NCBI GenBank assembly: GCA_002842145.1
Contig: PHCF01000079.1
Coordinates: forward strand, 1 to 35,004
DNA: 35,004 nucleotides
From: Betaproteobacteria bacterium HGW-Betaproteobacteria-6
Lineage (GTDB): Bacteria > Pseudomonadota > Gammaproteobacteria > Burkholderiales > Rhodocyclaceae
Direction of reading: 5' to 3'
Shown here: positions 23,353-31,488 of the stretch, one piece after another
How the letters are laid out: every line of letters starts with the position of its first letter
Numbering within the stretch: the first letter of the stretch is position 1
Translations under genes and position numbers: made by a program
The notes under the pieces: model-generated
Told to the model about the DNA's origin: nothing
The model's database searches: none
The model's input: only the letters and a program-made list of their open reading frames with translations

Positions 23353-24435
23353 TTACTCATCGGCCAGCTTGATGGCAATCTCGGCAAAAGCACCTTCCAG
23401 GGACAAGAAGGCGTCAATCAGCAAGGGATCAAAATGTTTGGCGCGGCCTTCACACAGGATTTCGACCGCTTCGCCATGGTCGAAGGCGCGCTTGTAGGGA
23501 CGGCGGGAGCGAAGAGCGTCGTATACATCGGCAACCGCCATCAGCCTGGCCGGCAAGGGAATGGCTTCGCCGGCCAGTTGATCCGGGTAACCCGTACCAT
23601 CCCAGCGCTCATGATGGCTGCGGGCGATCTGTGCAGCATAGATCAGCATGAGATTCTCTTCCCCCAACTCGTGCTGCGAACGCAACAACATTCCCTCACC
23701 CTTGATGGAGTGCGTTTTCATGATCTCGAACTCTTCCGGCGTATGCTTTCCCGGCTTGAGAAGGATGTGGTCGGGAATGGCAATCTTGCCGATGTCATGA
23801 AGCGGAGCCGCTTTGGCAATCTGGTCGATATGCTCGGGCGTCAGGAAGGGGCGGTCACGGTCCTGCTGACTAAGATAGTCGGCCAGCAGACGAACGTAAT
23901 TCTGGGTCCGGCGGATATGGTTGCCGGTGCATTCGTCGCGGAATTCGGCCAGCGAGACCATGACGCGTATTGACGCCTCCTGGAGACGCAGGACTTCGTT
24001 AACCCGGCGCTCGACTTCGCTTTCCAGCCAGGCGCTCTTGTCTTCAAGGAAAGTTTGCCAGGTCCGGATTTGCAGATGAGTCCGTACTCGTGCCAGCACA
24101 ACGGAGGGCGCGATCGGTTTGCGAATGAAGTCCACCGCCCCCATGGCCAGTCCGTACTCCTCGTCGTCGGCGCCCGCCTTGGCAGTCAGGAAGATCACCG
24201 GCGTCCCGGCCGTTGCCGGATCTGCCTTCAAGCGTTTGCATACCTCGTAGCCATCCATTTCCGGCATCATGATGTCGAGGAGAATGAGATCGGGCCGCGC
24301 GCTGGCGGCCAGCTCCAGTCCCTTGGCCCCGCCATTGGCCAGTTTCACCCGATAGTGGGTACGCAGCAACTGATTGAGCAGGCTGAGATTGGCCGGGGTA
24401 TCGTCGATAACCAGTATCGTTGCGCTGTTTCTCAT
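23353..24435 (-). CDS. Response regulator with HD-GYP phosphodiesterase domain
   Basis: A 360-residue cytoplasmic output protein. Residues 5-125 form a receiver domain with phospho-acceptor D54 (LILLDIMMP) and the acidic pocket DD (11-12). A coiled-coil linker (about 130-160) leads to an HD-GYP domain (about 160-350) with HDIGK (H and D of the metal site), SHHERWDGTGYP and DVYDALRSRRPYK. HD-GYP proteins hydrolyse cyclic di-GMP. The start codon shares one base with the stop of the hybrid kinase upstream, strongly suggesting that the kinase controls it. Confidence 0.94.
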   Translation of the reverse strand: MRNSATILVIDDTPANLSLLNQLLRTHYRVKLANGGAKGLELAASARPDLILLDIMMPEMDGYEVCKRLKADPATAGTPVIFLTAKAGADDEEYGLAMGAVDFIRKPIAPSVVLARVRTHLQIRTWQTFLEDKSAWLESEVERRVNEVLRLQEASIRVMVSLAEFRDECTGNHIRRTQNYVRLLADYLSQQDRDRPFLTPEHIDQIAKAAPLHDIGKIAIPDHILLKPGKHTPEEFEIMKTHSIKGEGMLLRSQHELGEENLMLIYAAQIARSHHERWDGTGYPDQLAGEAIPLPARLMAVADVYDALRSRRPYKRAFDHGEAVEILCEGRAKHFDPLLIDAFLSLEGAFAEIAIKLADE

Positions 24436-27400
24436 TACTGCCCGCCCCCTCCGGAATTGGCGCTGTCCAGAATATGCAACGCCTGATCAAAATCCCACAG
24501 CCCGATAGCATGATCGATGGCCGCCACCTGACGCGGCGAATACAAGCCGACCAATCGACCTTTGTTAATGCGCCAAACCTCCTCGGCCTCGCCATCCCCT
24601 CCGCCCAACTGATCGCGCAACACCGCGAGTACGACCTCTATCGGCCGCTCGTCGGCGACACTGGCCGAGTCCGGCAAAACAGCGGGAATCCGGTCAAGTC
24701 CAGCCAGCAAGGCTTGCAATTGGGCGTCAACCTCTGCAATCTCGCCAAAAGGTTCGACAATACCGCCTTTAATGACACTTTCAAGATCATACAGGGCCGA
24801 CTGCAAACGCCCCATGGCAAAAGTCCCAGCCAGCCCCTTGAGCGAATGTACCTGGCGCTGAGCCCCCTCGAGATCGCCTTGGGTAAGTGCGGCATCCAGT
24901 CTTTCACACCAACCGCGGGTATCTTCGGCGAAACGCTGCAGGGTTCGCGCCAGAAAAGGCAACCGACCCGCGAAACGACGCAGAAGCATCGCCGAGTCAA
25001 CTTGGGGAACGGCCGTAATGGCTGCGATAAACACGCGATCGGCTTCTGCCGCCCCCGCCGGCGGAAACGGCTGCCCGGCCATTCCCCGCCAATAAGGTTG
25101 GACCATCGCCAGCAACTCCTCCGGCTCGAAAGGCTTGGCAATGTAGCCGTTAACCCCCATCGCCAGTCCATCTTTCATGCCTTGGCCGGCGACATGCGCC
25201 GTCATCGCAATGATCGGCAAATCCTGGAAGGCCTCATCCTCGCGCAGGCGACGAGTAGCCTCCCGACCGTCCATGATCGGCATTTCCAAGTCCATCAAGA
25301 CCAGCGCATAGTGGTCTGCGCCTTCGGCAGATAGGGTATCCAGTGCGATTTTTCCGTTTTCCGCGACATCCACGCTCGCCCCCCAGCCCCTGAGAATCTC
25401 TCCCGCAACCTGCTGGTTGAGCTCATTGTCCTCAACCAGCAGTATCGACATTCCCTGCAGGCACCCTGGATGAGGAATCAGATGCTCGAGCCTGGCAACC
25501 GGCTCCATTGCCTTGCCAAACCCGCAAATGTGACGCAGGACATTTGGCAACAGGGGTTTTTGCACGACCTCGGCAACACCGGCGTGGTCTACTTCCTGGC
25601 GCAATAACGAAGCATCGGCCACTGACACGACGAGTGTCCTGTCCGGCAGGGAAATGCCTCGTGAATGAAGGGCTTCAATCAGTTCGCCGCCGGACATGTC
25701 TGGCATCAGCCAATCCAGCAGCAGCAAGTCATACCGAGGGCCCTCCTTGCCTGCTCTGGTCAGGCGCGCCAAGGCATCCAGTCCGCCCGGAGACTGATCC
25801 ACCACCGCGCACCCCATCGCCTTCAGCAGGGCTGCCATGCTTTCCCGCGCCGGAGTATAGTCATCGACAACCAGCGCCCGCTGACATTCGATCAGTTGCG
25901 GCGCATCATCGTCCTCACCGGCTGACGAATCCAACGGTAACTGCATGGCAAAATAAAATGCAGTGCCACGGTCAACCTCGCTTTCGACCCTGATTTCACT
26001 GCCCATTGCCGCCAGCAGGCGTTTCGAAATAGCCAGCCCCAGGCCCGATCCACCGTAGCGCCGGGTCGTCGAACCATCCGCCTGGGAGAACTCCTGGAAC
26101 AGGCGGCCGAGTTGTTCTTGCGTCATACCGATACCGGTATCTTCAACCCGACAGACGAAGGTCGATGTCAGCCTGTCGCTTGAGCGCTCGCTGATCACCA
26201 GGCGGACATGCCCTTTTTCCGTAAATTTGACGGCGTTCGACAACAGGTTGATCAGGACCTGGCCGAGCCGCAGGGGGTCGCCGACCAGATGATGAAGATT
26301 CCTTGCCGGCTGGAAGTCGGCAATCAATTCAATGTGCCTGCCCTCGGCCCGCTGCTGCACCATGAAAAGCGCGTTCTGGGCGACGAGCTCGAGATCGAAA
26401 GGAACGGCCTCGAGCTCTACTTTGCCGGCTTCGATTTTCGAGAAATCGAGGACATCGTTGAGTATCCCGAGCAACGAGCGGGCGGCCGTGTGAATCTTCG
26501 AAACGTAATCATGCTGCCGCGGCGGCAGGCCCGACTTGAGGGCCAGATAGGCCATCCCGAGAATGGCATTCATCGGGGTTCGGATTTCATGACTCATATT
26601 GGCCAGGAATATCGATTTCGCTTCGGCCGCCACCTCAGCGCGCGCCCGCGCCTGGCGTAACGAACGCTGGACCAGTTCGCGCTGTGCTATATCGGCCTCG
26701 ATGGCCGCCGCCATGCTGTCGATGGTCGCTGCCAGAGCCTGCACCTCCTCGACCCCTTTGAGATCACCGACACGTTCGCTGAACGATTTCTCGGACAACG
26801 CCGTTGCGGTCCGATGCAAGGCGGTCAGAGGTGCCAATAAATGTCTTTTCAGGTAGCCATAACTGAAAACCATGACGACACCGGCGCCGAGGAGCAGGAG
26901 CAGCGCGGCGATGATCCAGCGCAACAAGTGCGCGCCAGCCAGTTCCAGATTCTGCGTAGTGCGCTGAGCGACCTGACGGGCGAGTTCTTCGACCGTAATG
27001 GCCAACTCGGCGCGCAGTTTCAGGTAGTGCGCTTCGTGCAGCAAGGCATTGGCGAAATCGCGCTGCGGCTCCGCCTCCGACACAAACTCTCGCTTGACTG
27101 GATCGTACAGGCCTTGTGTCGCAGCGAAAGCAATCTGCTCAACCTGCTTCATCTGGTCGGATATCAGGAAAACCTTGCGGAGAATGGCCACCTCTCGCTG
27201 ATCGAAACCGAGCAAATTCGTCCGCTCGGCAAGTGCCACACCGGTGCCGGGAGGCGGCGGCACATAGGCTATCGATCCGCCGATAACCTGTTCCCAATAG
27301 GTTTCCGGCACGGCGTCCGGGGCTTTTTTCGTACCTTCACGAATGGCCAGGATGTCGTAGTAATAAATGAGGTAGCGCGGATTGGCAGTGCTGACATAGG

Positions 27401-27593
27401 AACTGACGAGCCGGCTGAGCAGGTCAACCTCGTGGCGAACCGAGCCCATGAGCGCCATGGAATCCTGCCGGTGGCGAACTGCCGACTGGGCATCGTCATA
27501 GGCCGACAAGGCACCCAGCGTTGCACCGGCGATCAGGGTAAGGACGCCGGCAAGCGCTAACAAAACGCTGAAAAAGGCTTTTCGCAGGTTCAT
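24435..27593 (-). CDS. Hybrid sensor histidine kinase (HAMP-HisKA-HATPase-REC-REC-HPt)
   Basis: A 1052-residue inner-membrane kinase. Two transmembrane helices (about 8-30 and 225-248) flank a periplasmic helical sensor of about 195 residues. Then come HAMP, HisKA with the H-box SHEIRTPMN (phospho-His about 330-340), HATPase with VEDTGIGM and YGGSGLGLAISK, REC1 (LLLLDWLMPDM), REC2 (LVLMDLEMPIMDG) and a C-terminal HPt (HSLKGLAGTFA). Phosphate would pass from kinase to REC to HPt to the separate HD-GYP regulator. The ligand is unknown, but the downstream porin and small binding protein suggest sensing of a periplasmic anion or small solute. No recognised domain is missing. Confidence 0.94.
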   Translation of the reverse strand: MNLRKAFFSVLLALAGVLTLIAGATLGALSAYDDAQSAVRHRQDSMALMGSVRHEVDLLSRLVSSYVSTANPRYLIYYYDILAIREGTKKAPDAVPETYWEQVIGGSIAYVPPPPGTGVALAERTNLLGFDQREVAILRKVFLISDQMKQVEQIAFAATQGLYDPVKREFVSEAEPQRDFANALLHEAHYLKLRAELAITVEELARQVAQRTTQNLELAGAHLLRWIIAALLLLLGAGVVMVFSYGYLKRHLLAPLTALHRTATALSEKSFSERVGDLKGVEEVQALAATIDSMAAAIEADIAQRELVQRSLRQARARAEVAAEAKSIFLANMSHEIRTPMNAILGMAYLALKSGLPPRQHDYVSKIHTAARSLLGILNDVLDFSKIEAGKVELEAVPFDLELVAQNALFMVQQRAEGRHIELIADFQPARNLHHLVGDPLRLGQVLINLLSNAVKFTEKGHVRLVISERSSDRLTSTFVCRVEDTGIGMTQEQLGRLFQEFSQADGSTTRRYGGSGLGLAISKRLLAAMGSEIRVESEVDRGTAFYFAMQLPLDSSAGEDDDAPQLIECQRALVVDDYTPARESMAALLKAMGCAVVDQSPGGLDALARLTRAGKEGPRYDLLLLDWLMPDMSGGELIEALHSRGISLPDRTLVVSVADASLLRQEVDHAGVAEVVQKPLLPNVLRHICGFGKAMEPVARLEHLIPHPGCLQGMSILLVEDNELNQQVAGEILRGWGASVDVAENGKIALDTLSAEGADHYALVLMDLEMPIMDGREATRRLREDEAFQDLPIIAMTAHVAGQGMKDGLAMGVNGYIAKPFEPEELLAMVQPYWRGMAGQPFPPAGAAEADRVFIAAITAVPQVDSAMLLRRFAGRLPFLARTLQRFAEDTRGWCERLDAALTQGDLEGAQRQVHSLKGLAGTFAMGRLQSALYDLESVIKGGIVEPFGEIAEVDAQLQALLAGLDRIPAVLPDSASVADERPIEVVLAVLRDQLGGGDGEAEEVWRINKGRLVGLYSPRQVAAIDHAIGLWDFDQALHILDSANSGGGGQ

Positions 27594-27623
27594 CTATGCA
27601 AAACGCAACAAGGTATCACTGCA

Positions 27624-27646
27624 CGCTTCGCAATATTGAAGCGAAG
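27624..27646. promoter_or_regulatory. Alternative hairpins in the kinase operon leader
   Basis: CGCTTC (27624-27629) can pair with GAAGCG (27638-27643), or the shifted CTTCGC (27626-27631) with GCGAAG (27641-27646). It lies 30-50 bases before the kinase start on the minus strand. No role is known. Confidence 0.35.
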
Positions 27647-27755
27647 ACAATGACGACCAGCCCTTGAACGCCCCTCCTGTCATATTTTGTTTCAGTTTGA
27701 ATCATATTCCAGTTCGCATATATTTTGGCACTTCGATTCCATTCCATGCATGCTT

Positions 27756-27779
27756 CGATTGGCCAAATCCGGCCAATCG
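27756..27779. promoter_or_regulatory. 9-bp inverted repeat, candidate operator
   Basis: CGATTGGCC, six bases, GGCCAATCG: a perfect inverted repeat in the divergent region between the hybrid kinase and the gene at 27816. Its symmetry and spacing fit a dimeric regulator site; which regulator is unknown. Confidence 0.45.
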
Positions 27780-27815
27780 GTCAGAATAGCGGCATCGCCC
27801 CAACCGCTTAGGTCC

Positions 27816-28356
27816 ATGGACAATCTGATCAAGGACACCGCAACGCTGGAGCTCTTCTGCTGGCTGGAACCCGGCGCCGAGCTGCCGGGCTGAAGGCGGC
27901 GAACCAACGCCCGGCGACCAGCTGCTGTCGGTGCAGAATTATTTTGCCGAATACCATCTGGAGTATTTCCGGCAGCGTCGCTACAACCATTTCCCAAGCC
28001 GCCTGCATGCCCTGCTCCAGTTCGCCACGCGAACCGATGCGACGACTTTCCGCCTCAAGCACCCACAAAAGGTCTTCGGCAAGAATCTGGCCTGCTCGCG
28101 CACCAAGGGCGCCTACATTTGCTCGTTTCACGACGCCAGTTGGCTCGACTATCTTCGCCTGCCGCACAGCCTGTCGCTCAGCGCCCTCGACGAAGTGGCC
28201 GACCACTACTGGTCCGGTCGAACCGTCGAAGAAATCGGCCTGACTTTCATGAATGAGCCGTGGCAGGAACCGCCAGTCATCGAGGCGCTTTACCAGGGAA
28301 CCCTCGAACCGGTCTGGGGACACGAACAATCCGGCTGGCTACCCGGCTTTCGCTAG
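27816..28356 (+). pseudogene. Conserved-looking protein of unknown function, one-base frameshift
   Basis: The frame begins at ATG 27816 (MDNLIKDTATLELFCWLEPG) and stops at 27891. Removing one G from the GGG run at 27887-27889 joins it smoothly (AELPAEGGEPTPGDQLLSVQ) to the frame that runs to 28356, giving 179 residues. The downstream part (NYFAEYHLEYFRQRRYNHFP, LKHPQKVFGKNLACSRTKGA, FHDASWLDYLRLPHSLSLSA) looks fully protein-like. I do not recognise the family; there is no signal peptide or membrane segment. If the frameshift is real, translation could restart at GTG 27931. It lies 8 bp before the adaptor gene of the ABC exporter and may be its first cistron. Confidence 0.7.
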
Positions 28357-28364
28357 GAAACACC

Positions 28365-29531
28365 ATGACCATGCGTCGCATTGCCATCATCCTCGCCGTC
28401 ATCGCCCTCATCGGACTTGGCCTGTTCTTCTTCACCCGGCCAAAGCCGATCCCGGTCGTTCTCAAGGAAGTCGCTGCCGGCCGGGTCGAGGCGACGCTGG
28501 CCAACACCCGGGCCGGCACCATCGAGGCCTGCCAGCGCACCAAGCTGTCCACCATCGTCGGCGGGCGCATTGAATACCTCGGGGTCAAGGAAGGCGACAA
28601 GGTTAAAAAAGGCCAGTTGCTGCTCAAGCTGTGGAACGACGATCAGCAGGCGCAAAGTGCGCTGGCCCAGGCGCAGATCGCGCTGAGCACCAAACGCAGC
28701 GAGGAAGCCTGCATTGCTGCGGTCAACGCCGAAAAAGAGGCAAAACGGCAGTCCGAGTTGCGCGCCAAAGGCTTCGTGTCGACCAGCAAGGAAGAAGCGG
28801 CGCGCACCGAAGCCGAAGTCCGCCGGGCCAGTTGCAACACGGCCAAGGCCGACATCGCTCAGGCCGAAGCCAAATTGAAGACAACCCGCGTCGAGCAAGG
28901 CCGGGTTGCGCTCTACGCGCCGTTCGACGGCATTGTCGCCAAGATCGTCGGCGAGCTCGGCGAATACTCGACGCCCTCGCCGCCGGGCGTACCGACGCCG
29001 CCGGCCATTGATCTGATCGACGATGCCTGCCTCTATGTCAATGCCCCGATGGACGAGGTTGACGCACCGAAAATCCAGATCGGCCAGCCGGTACGCATCA
29101 CGCTCGACGCACTGCCCGGGAAAATGCTGCCCGGCAAGGTGCGGCGCGTTGCCCCCTATGTTTCCGCCGTCGAAAAGCAGGCACGCACGGTCGACATCGA
29201 GGTCGATTTCGAGAAACCGGCCGAAGCCGGCAAGCTGCTCGTCGGCTACAGCGCCGACGTCGAGATCATCCTCGCCGGCCGCGACCAGGTGCTGCGCATC
29301 CCCACCGCCGCCATCCAGGAAGGCGGCAAGGTGCTGGTCTTCAATGCCGACAGCGGCAAGCTCGAAGAACGACCGATCAAGGCCGGGCTGGCCAACTGGG
29401 AATACACCGAGGTGGTTGACGGCCTGTCCGCCGGTGAGCGCATCGTCACTTCGCTCGACAAGGAAGGCGTCAAGGCTGGCGCCACGGTGACACCGGACGA
29501 TAAAACGCAGACCCAAGCCAAGGCGAAGTAG
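28365..29531 (+). CDS. MacA-type periplasmic adaptor subunit of an ABC efflux system
   Basis: A 388-residue membrane-fusion protein. An N-terminal membrane anchor (about residues 5-22) is followed by a lipoyl-like half-motif (GGRIEYLGVKEGDKVKKGQLLLKL). Then come a long alpha-helical hairpin rich in Ala/Glu/Lys (about 85-190), the second lipoyl half (LYAPFDGIVAKIVGELGEY), a beta-barrel (APMDEVDAPKIQIGQPVRITLDA) and the membrane-proximal domain. It would link the inner-membrane transporter encoded downstream to a TolC-like channel, which is not in this window. Two cysteines in the hairpin are unusual. The ATPase starts 4 bp after its stop. Confidence 0.9.
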   Translation: MTMRRIAIILAVIALIGLGLFFFTRPKPIPVVLKEVAAGRVEATLANTRAGTIEACQRTKLSTIVGGRIEYLGVKEGDKVKKGQLLLKLWNDDQQAQSALAQAQIALSTKRSEEACIAAVNAEKEAKRQSELRAKGFVSTSKEEAARTEAEVRRASCNTAKADIAQAEAKLKTTRVEQGRVALYAPFDGIVAKIVGELGEYSTPSPPGVPTPPAIDLIDDACLYVNAPMDEVDAPKIQIGQPVRITLDALPGKMLPGKVRRVAPYVSAVEKQARTVDIEVDFEKPAEAGKLLVGYSADVEIILAGRDQVLRIPTAAIQEGGKVLVFNADSGKLEERPIKAGLANWEYTEVVDGLSAGERIVTSLDKEGVKAGATVTPDDKTQTQAKAK

Positions 29532-29535
29532 GCGC

Positions 29536-30249
29536 ATGGCGCTGATCGAACTTTCCGGCATCGAACGTCGCTTCCTGCTCGGCGACACCACGGTCCACGC
29601 GCTGGCCGGGTTGAATTTGCAGATCGAAGCCGGTGAATACGTTGCCGTGATGGGGCCATCCGGCTCCGGCAAATCGACGCTGCTCAATCTGCTCGGCCTG
29701 CTCGACCGCCCCAACGTAGGCACCTACAAGCTCGAAGGCCGTGATGTCACGACGCTGTCGCCCGACGAGCAGGCCACCGTGCGCAGCACGCGCATCGGCT
29801 TCGTTTTCCAGAGCTTCCACCTCGTGCCGCGCCTGACAGCGGCCGAGAACATCGCGCTGCCGATGACGCTGGCCGGCATACCGCTGGCCGAGCGCAACCT
29901 GCGCGTGACCCAGGCACTCAAGGATTTCGGCCTCGACCAGCGCGCCGACCACAAGCCGGACCAGCTTTCCGGCGGTCAGCGCCAGCGCGTCGCCATCGCC
30001 CGCGCCACGATCATGCAGCCGGCGCTGATTCTGGCCGACGAGCCGACCGGCAACCTCGATCGCCACACCGGCGAGGAGGTGGTCAATCTGCTCGAAGCGC
30101 TCAATGGCAAGGGCGTTACCTTGGTTGTCGTCACCCACGACCAGGCCATGGGCGCCCGCGCCCGGCGCCAACTGGTCATGGAGGACGGGCGGCTGAAGGC
30201 GGATTCGGGCGCTGCCGACATTTCAAATTTGGCCGAAATTTCCGGTTGA
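29536..30249 (+). CDS. ABC transporter ATP-binding protein (MacB/LolD type)
   Basis: A 237-residue ATPase with Walker A GPSGSGKST (40-48), a Q-loop in FVFQSFHLVPRLTAAENI, signature LSGGQRQRVAIARA, Walker B LILADEPTGNLD and H-loop VVTHD. This is the MacB/LolD/FtsE class, which works by mechanotransmission with FtsX-fold permeases. In classical MacB this domain is fused to the permease; here it is separate. The last codons and the TGA stop (30247-30249) lie inside a dispersed-repeat copy, so the C-terminus NLAEISG is encoded by the repeat. Confidence 0.94.
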   Translation: MALIELSGIERRFLLGDTTVHALAGLNLQIEAGEYVAVMGPSGSGKSTLLNLLGLLDRPNVGTYKLEGRDVTTLSPDEQATVRSTRIGFVFQSFHLVPRLTAAENIALPMTLAGIPLAERNLRVTQALKDFGLDQRADHKPDQLSGGQRQRVAIARATIMQPALILADEPTGNLDRHTGEEVVNLLEALNGKGVTLVVVTHDQAMGARARRQLVMEDGRLKADSGAADISNLAEISG

Positions 30250-30258
30250 CCGTGGAAA
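30225..30258 (+). repeat. Dispersed repeat, copy G (spanning the ATPase stop codon)
   Basis: AAATTTGGCCG, AAATTTCCGGTTGACCGTGG, AAA. The TTGACC of the right arm supplies the TGA stop of the ATPase gene. Confidence 0.8.
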
Positions 30259-30277
30259 CCCCGCTTTCCCGCCACCC

Positions 30278-31486
30278 ATGCGCCTGACCGACACCCTGCG
30301 CTTCGCCCGCGACGCCGCCACCGGCTACCCGATGCGCACAACCTTGTCGGTGCTCGCCATGTCGATCGGCGTCGCCGCCGTCGTCATCCTGACCGCCCTC
30401 GGTGACGGCGCCCGACGCTACGTCGTCGGCCAGTTCTCGTCGCTCGGCACCAACCTGATCATCGTCCTGCCCGGCCGCTCAGGTACCGGCGGCTTCAATC
30501 CGGCCAACGCCATCACCAGCACGCCGCGCGACCTGACCATCGACGACGCCGGCAGCCTGCGTCGCCTGCCCGGCGCCCGGCGCGTCGCCCCGCTCGCTGT
30601 CGGCACCTCGGAAATCAACTACGGCGGCAAGCTGCGCGAGGTCATGGTCGCCGGCTCGACAGCCGAGTTCATCCCGATCCGCAACTTCGAGCTGGCCCAG
30701 GGCCAGGGTTTGCCGGAGGAGGACTGGAATCGCGGCTCCTCGGTCGCCGTCATCGGCGCCAAGATCCGCGAAGAAATGTTCGGCGCCAACCCGGCCATCG
30801 GCCAGCTCGTCCGCGTCGGCGACCGGCGGCTGCGCGTCATCGGAGTCCTCAAATCGACCGGCCAGGGCCTCGGCATGAATACCGACGAGCTGGTCATCGT
30901 GCCGGTTTCGCTGGCCCAGGCCATGTTCAACTCCAACACCCTGTTCCGCATCATGATCGAGGCCAACAGCCGCGATGCCATCCCCGGCACCAAGGACAGG
31001 GTGATGGAAACCATCAAGCAACGCCACCGCGGCGAGGAAGACATCACCGTCATCACCCAGGATGCCGTGCTGGCCACCTTCGACAAGCTGCTCGGCGCGC
31101 TGACCCTGGCCGTGGCGGGCATCGCCGCAATCAGCCTAGCTGTCGCCGGCATCTTGGTCATGAACGTCATGCTCGTCGCCGTCACCCAGCGCACCGGCGA
31201 AATCGGCCTGCTCAAGGCACTCGGCGCCACGGCGCGGACCATCCGCCTCGCTTTCCTGGCCGAAGCCGCCATGCTCTCCGCCGTCGGCGCCCTGGTCGGC
31301 TACCTGCTCGGTCAGCTTGGCGCCTTCACGCTGCGCCAGTTCTTCCCCGTCTTCCCGGCTTATCCGCCGGACTGGGCGGTCATCGCCGGCCTGAGCACGG
31401 CACTCGCCACCGGCCTGATCTTCGGCGTCATGCCGGCCCGTCGCGCCGCCCGGCTCGACCCGGTGCAAGCCTTGATGAAACACTAG
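30278..31486 (+). CDS. MacB/FtsX-type ABC transporter permease 1
   Basis: A 402-residue inner-membrane permease. One N-terminal transmembrane helix (LSVLAMSIGVAAVVILTALG), a periplasmic MacB_PCD domain of about 220 residues, and three C-terminal helices ending in the FtsX domain are visible. The cytoplasmic loop TQRTGEIGLLKALGATARTI is the conserved contact with the ATPase. ARRAARLDPVQALMKH is the standard C-terminal tail. The ATG at 30278 lies 28 bp after the ATPase stop. Only 2 bp separate it from a second, related permease. Confidence 0.92.
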   Translation: MRLTDTLRFARDAATGYPMRTTLSVLAMSIGVAAVVILTALGDGARRYVVGQFSSLGTNLIIVLPGRSGTGGFNPANAITSTPRDLTIDDAGSLRRLPGARRVAPLAVGTSEINYGGKLREVMVAGSTAEFIPIRNFELAQGQGLPEEDWNRGSSVAVIGAKIREEMFGANPAIGQLVRVGDRRLRVIGVLKSTGQGLGMNTDELVIVPVSLAQAMFNSNTLFRIMIEANSRDAIPGTKDRVMETIKQRHRGEEDITVITQDAVLATFDKLLGALTLAVAGIAAISLAVAGILVMNVMLVAVTQRTGEIGLLKALGATARTIRLAFLAEAAMLSAVGALVGYLLGQLGAFTLRQFFPVFPAYPPDWAVIAGLSTALATGLIFGVMPARRAARLDPVQALMKH

Positions 31487-31488
31487 CC

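Noticed and set aside
25955..25985. GGTTGACCGTGG on the minus strand in the hybrid kinase
   Set aside because: It encodes the conserved IRVESEVDRGTAF motif of histidine kinases, and the left arm and T-rich centre are poor, so chance is likely.
26975..27000. TTCTTCGACCGTAATGG in the hybrid kinase resembling the repeat core
   Set aside because: Only about ten bases match and there is no left arm.
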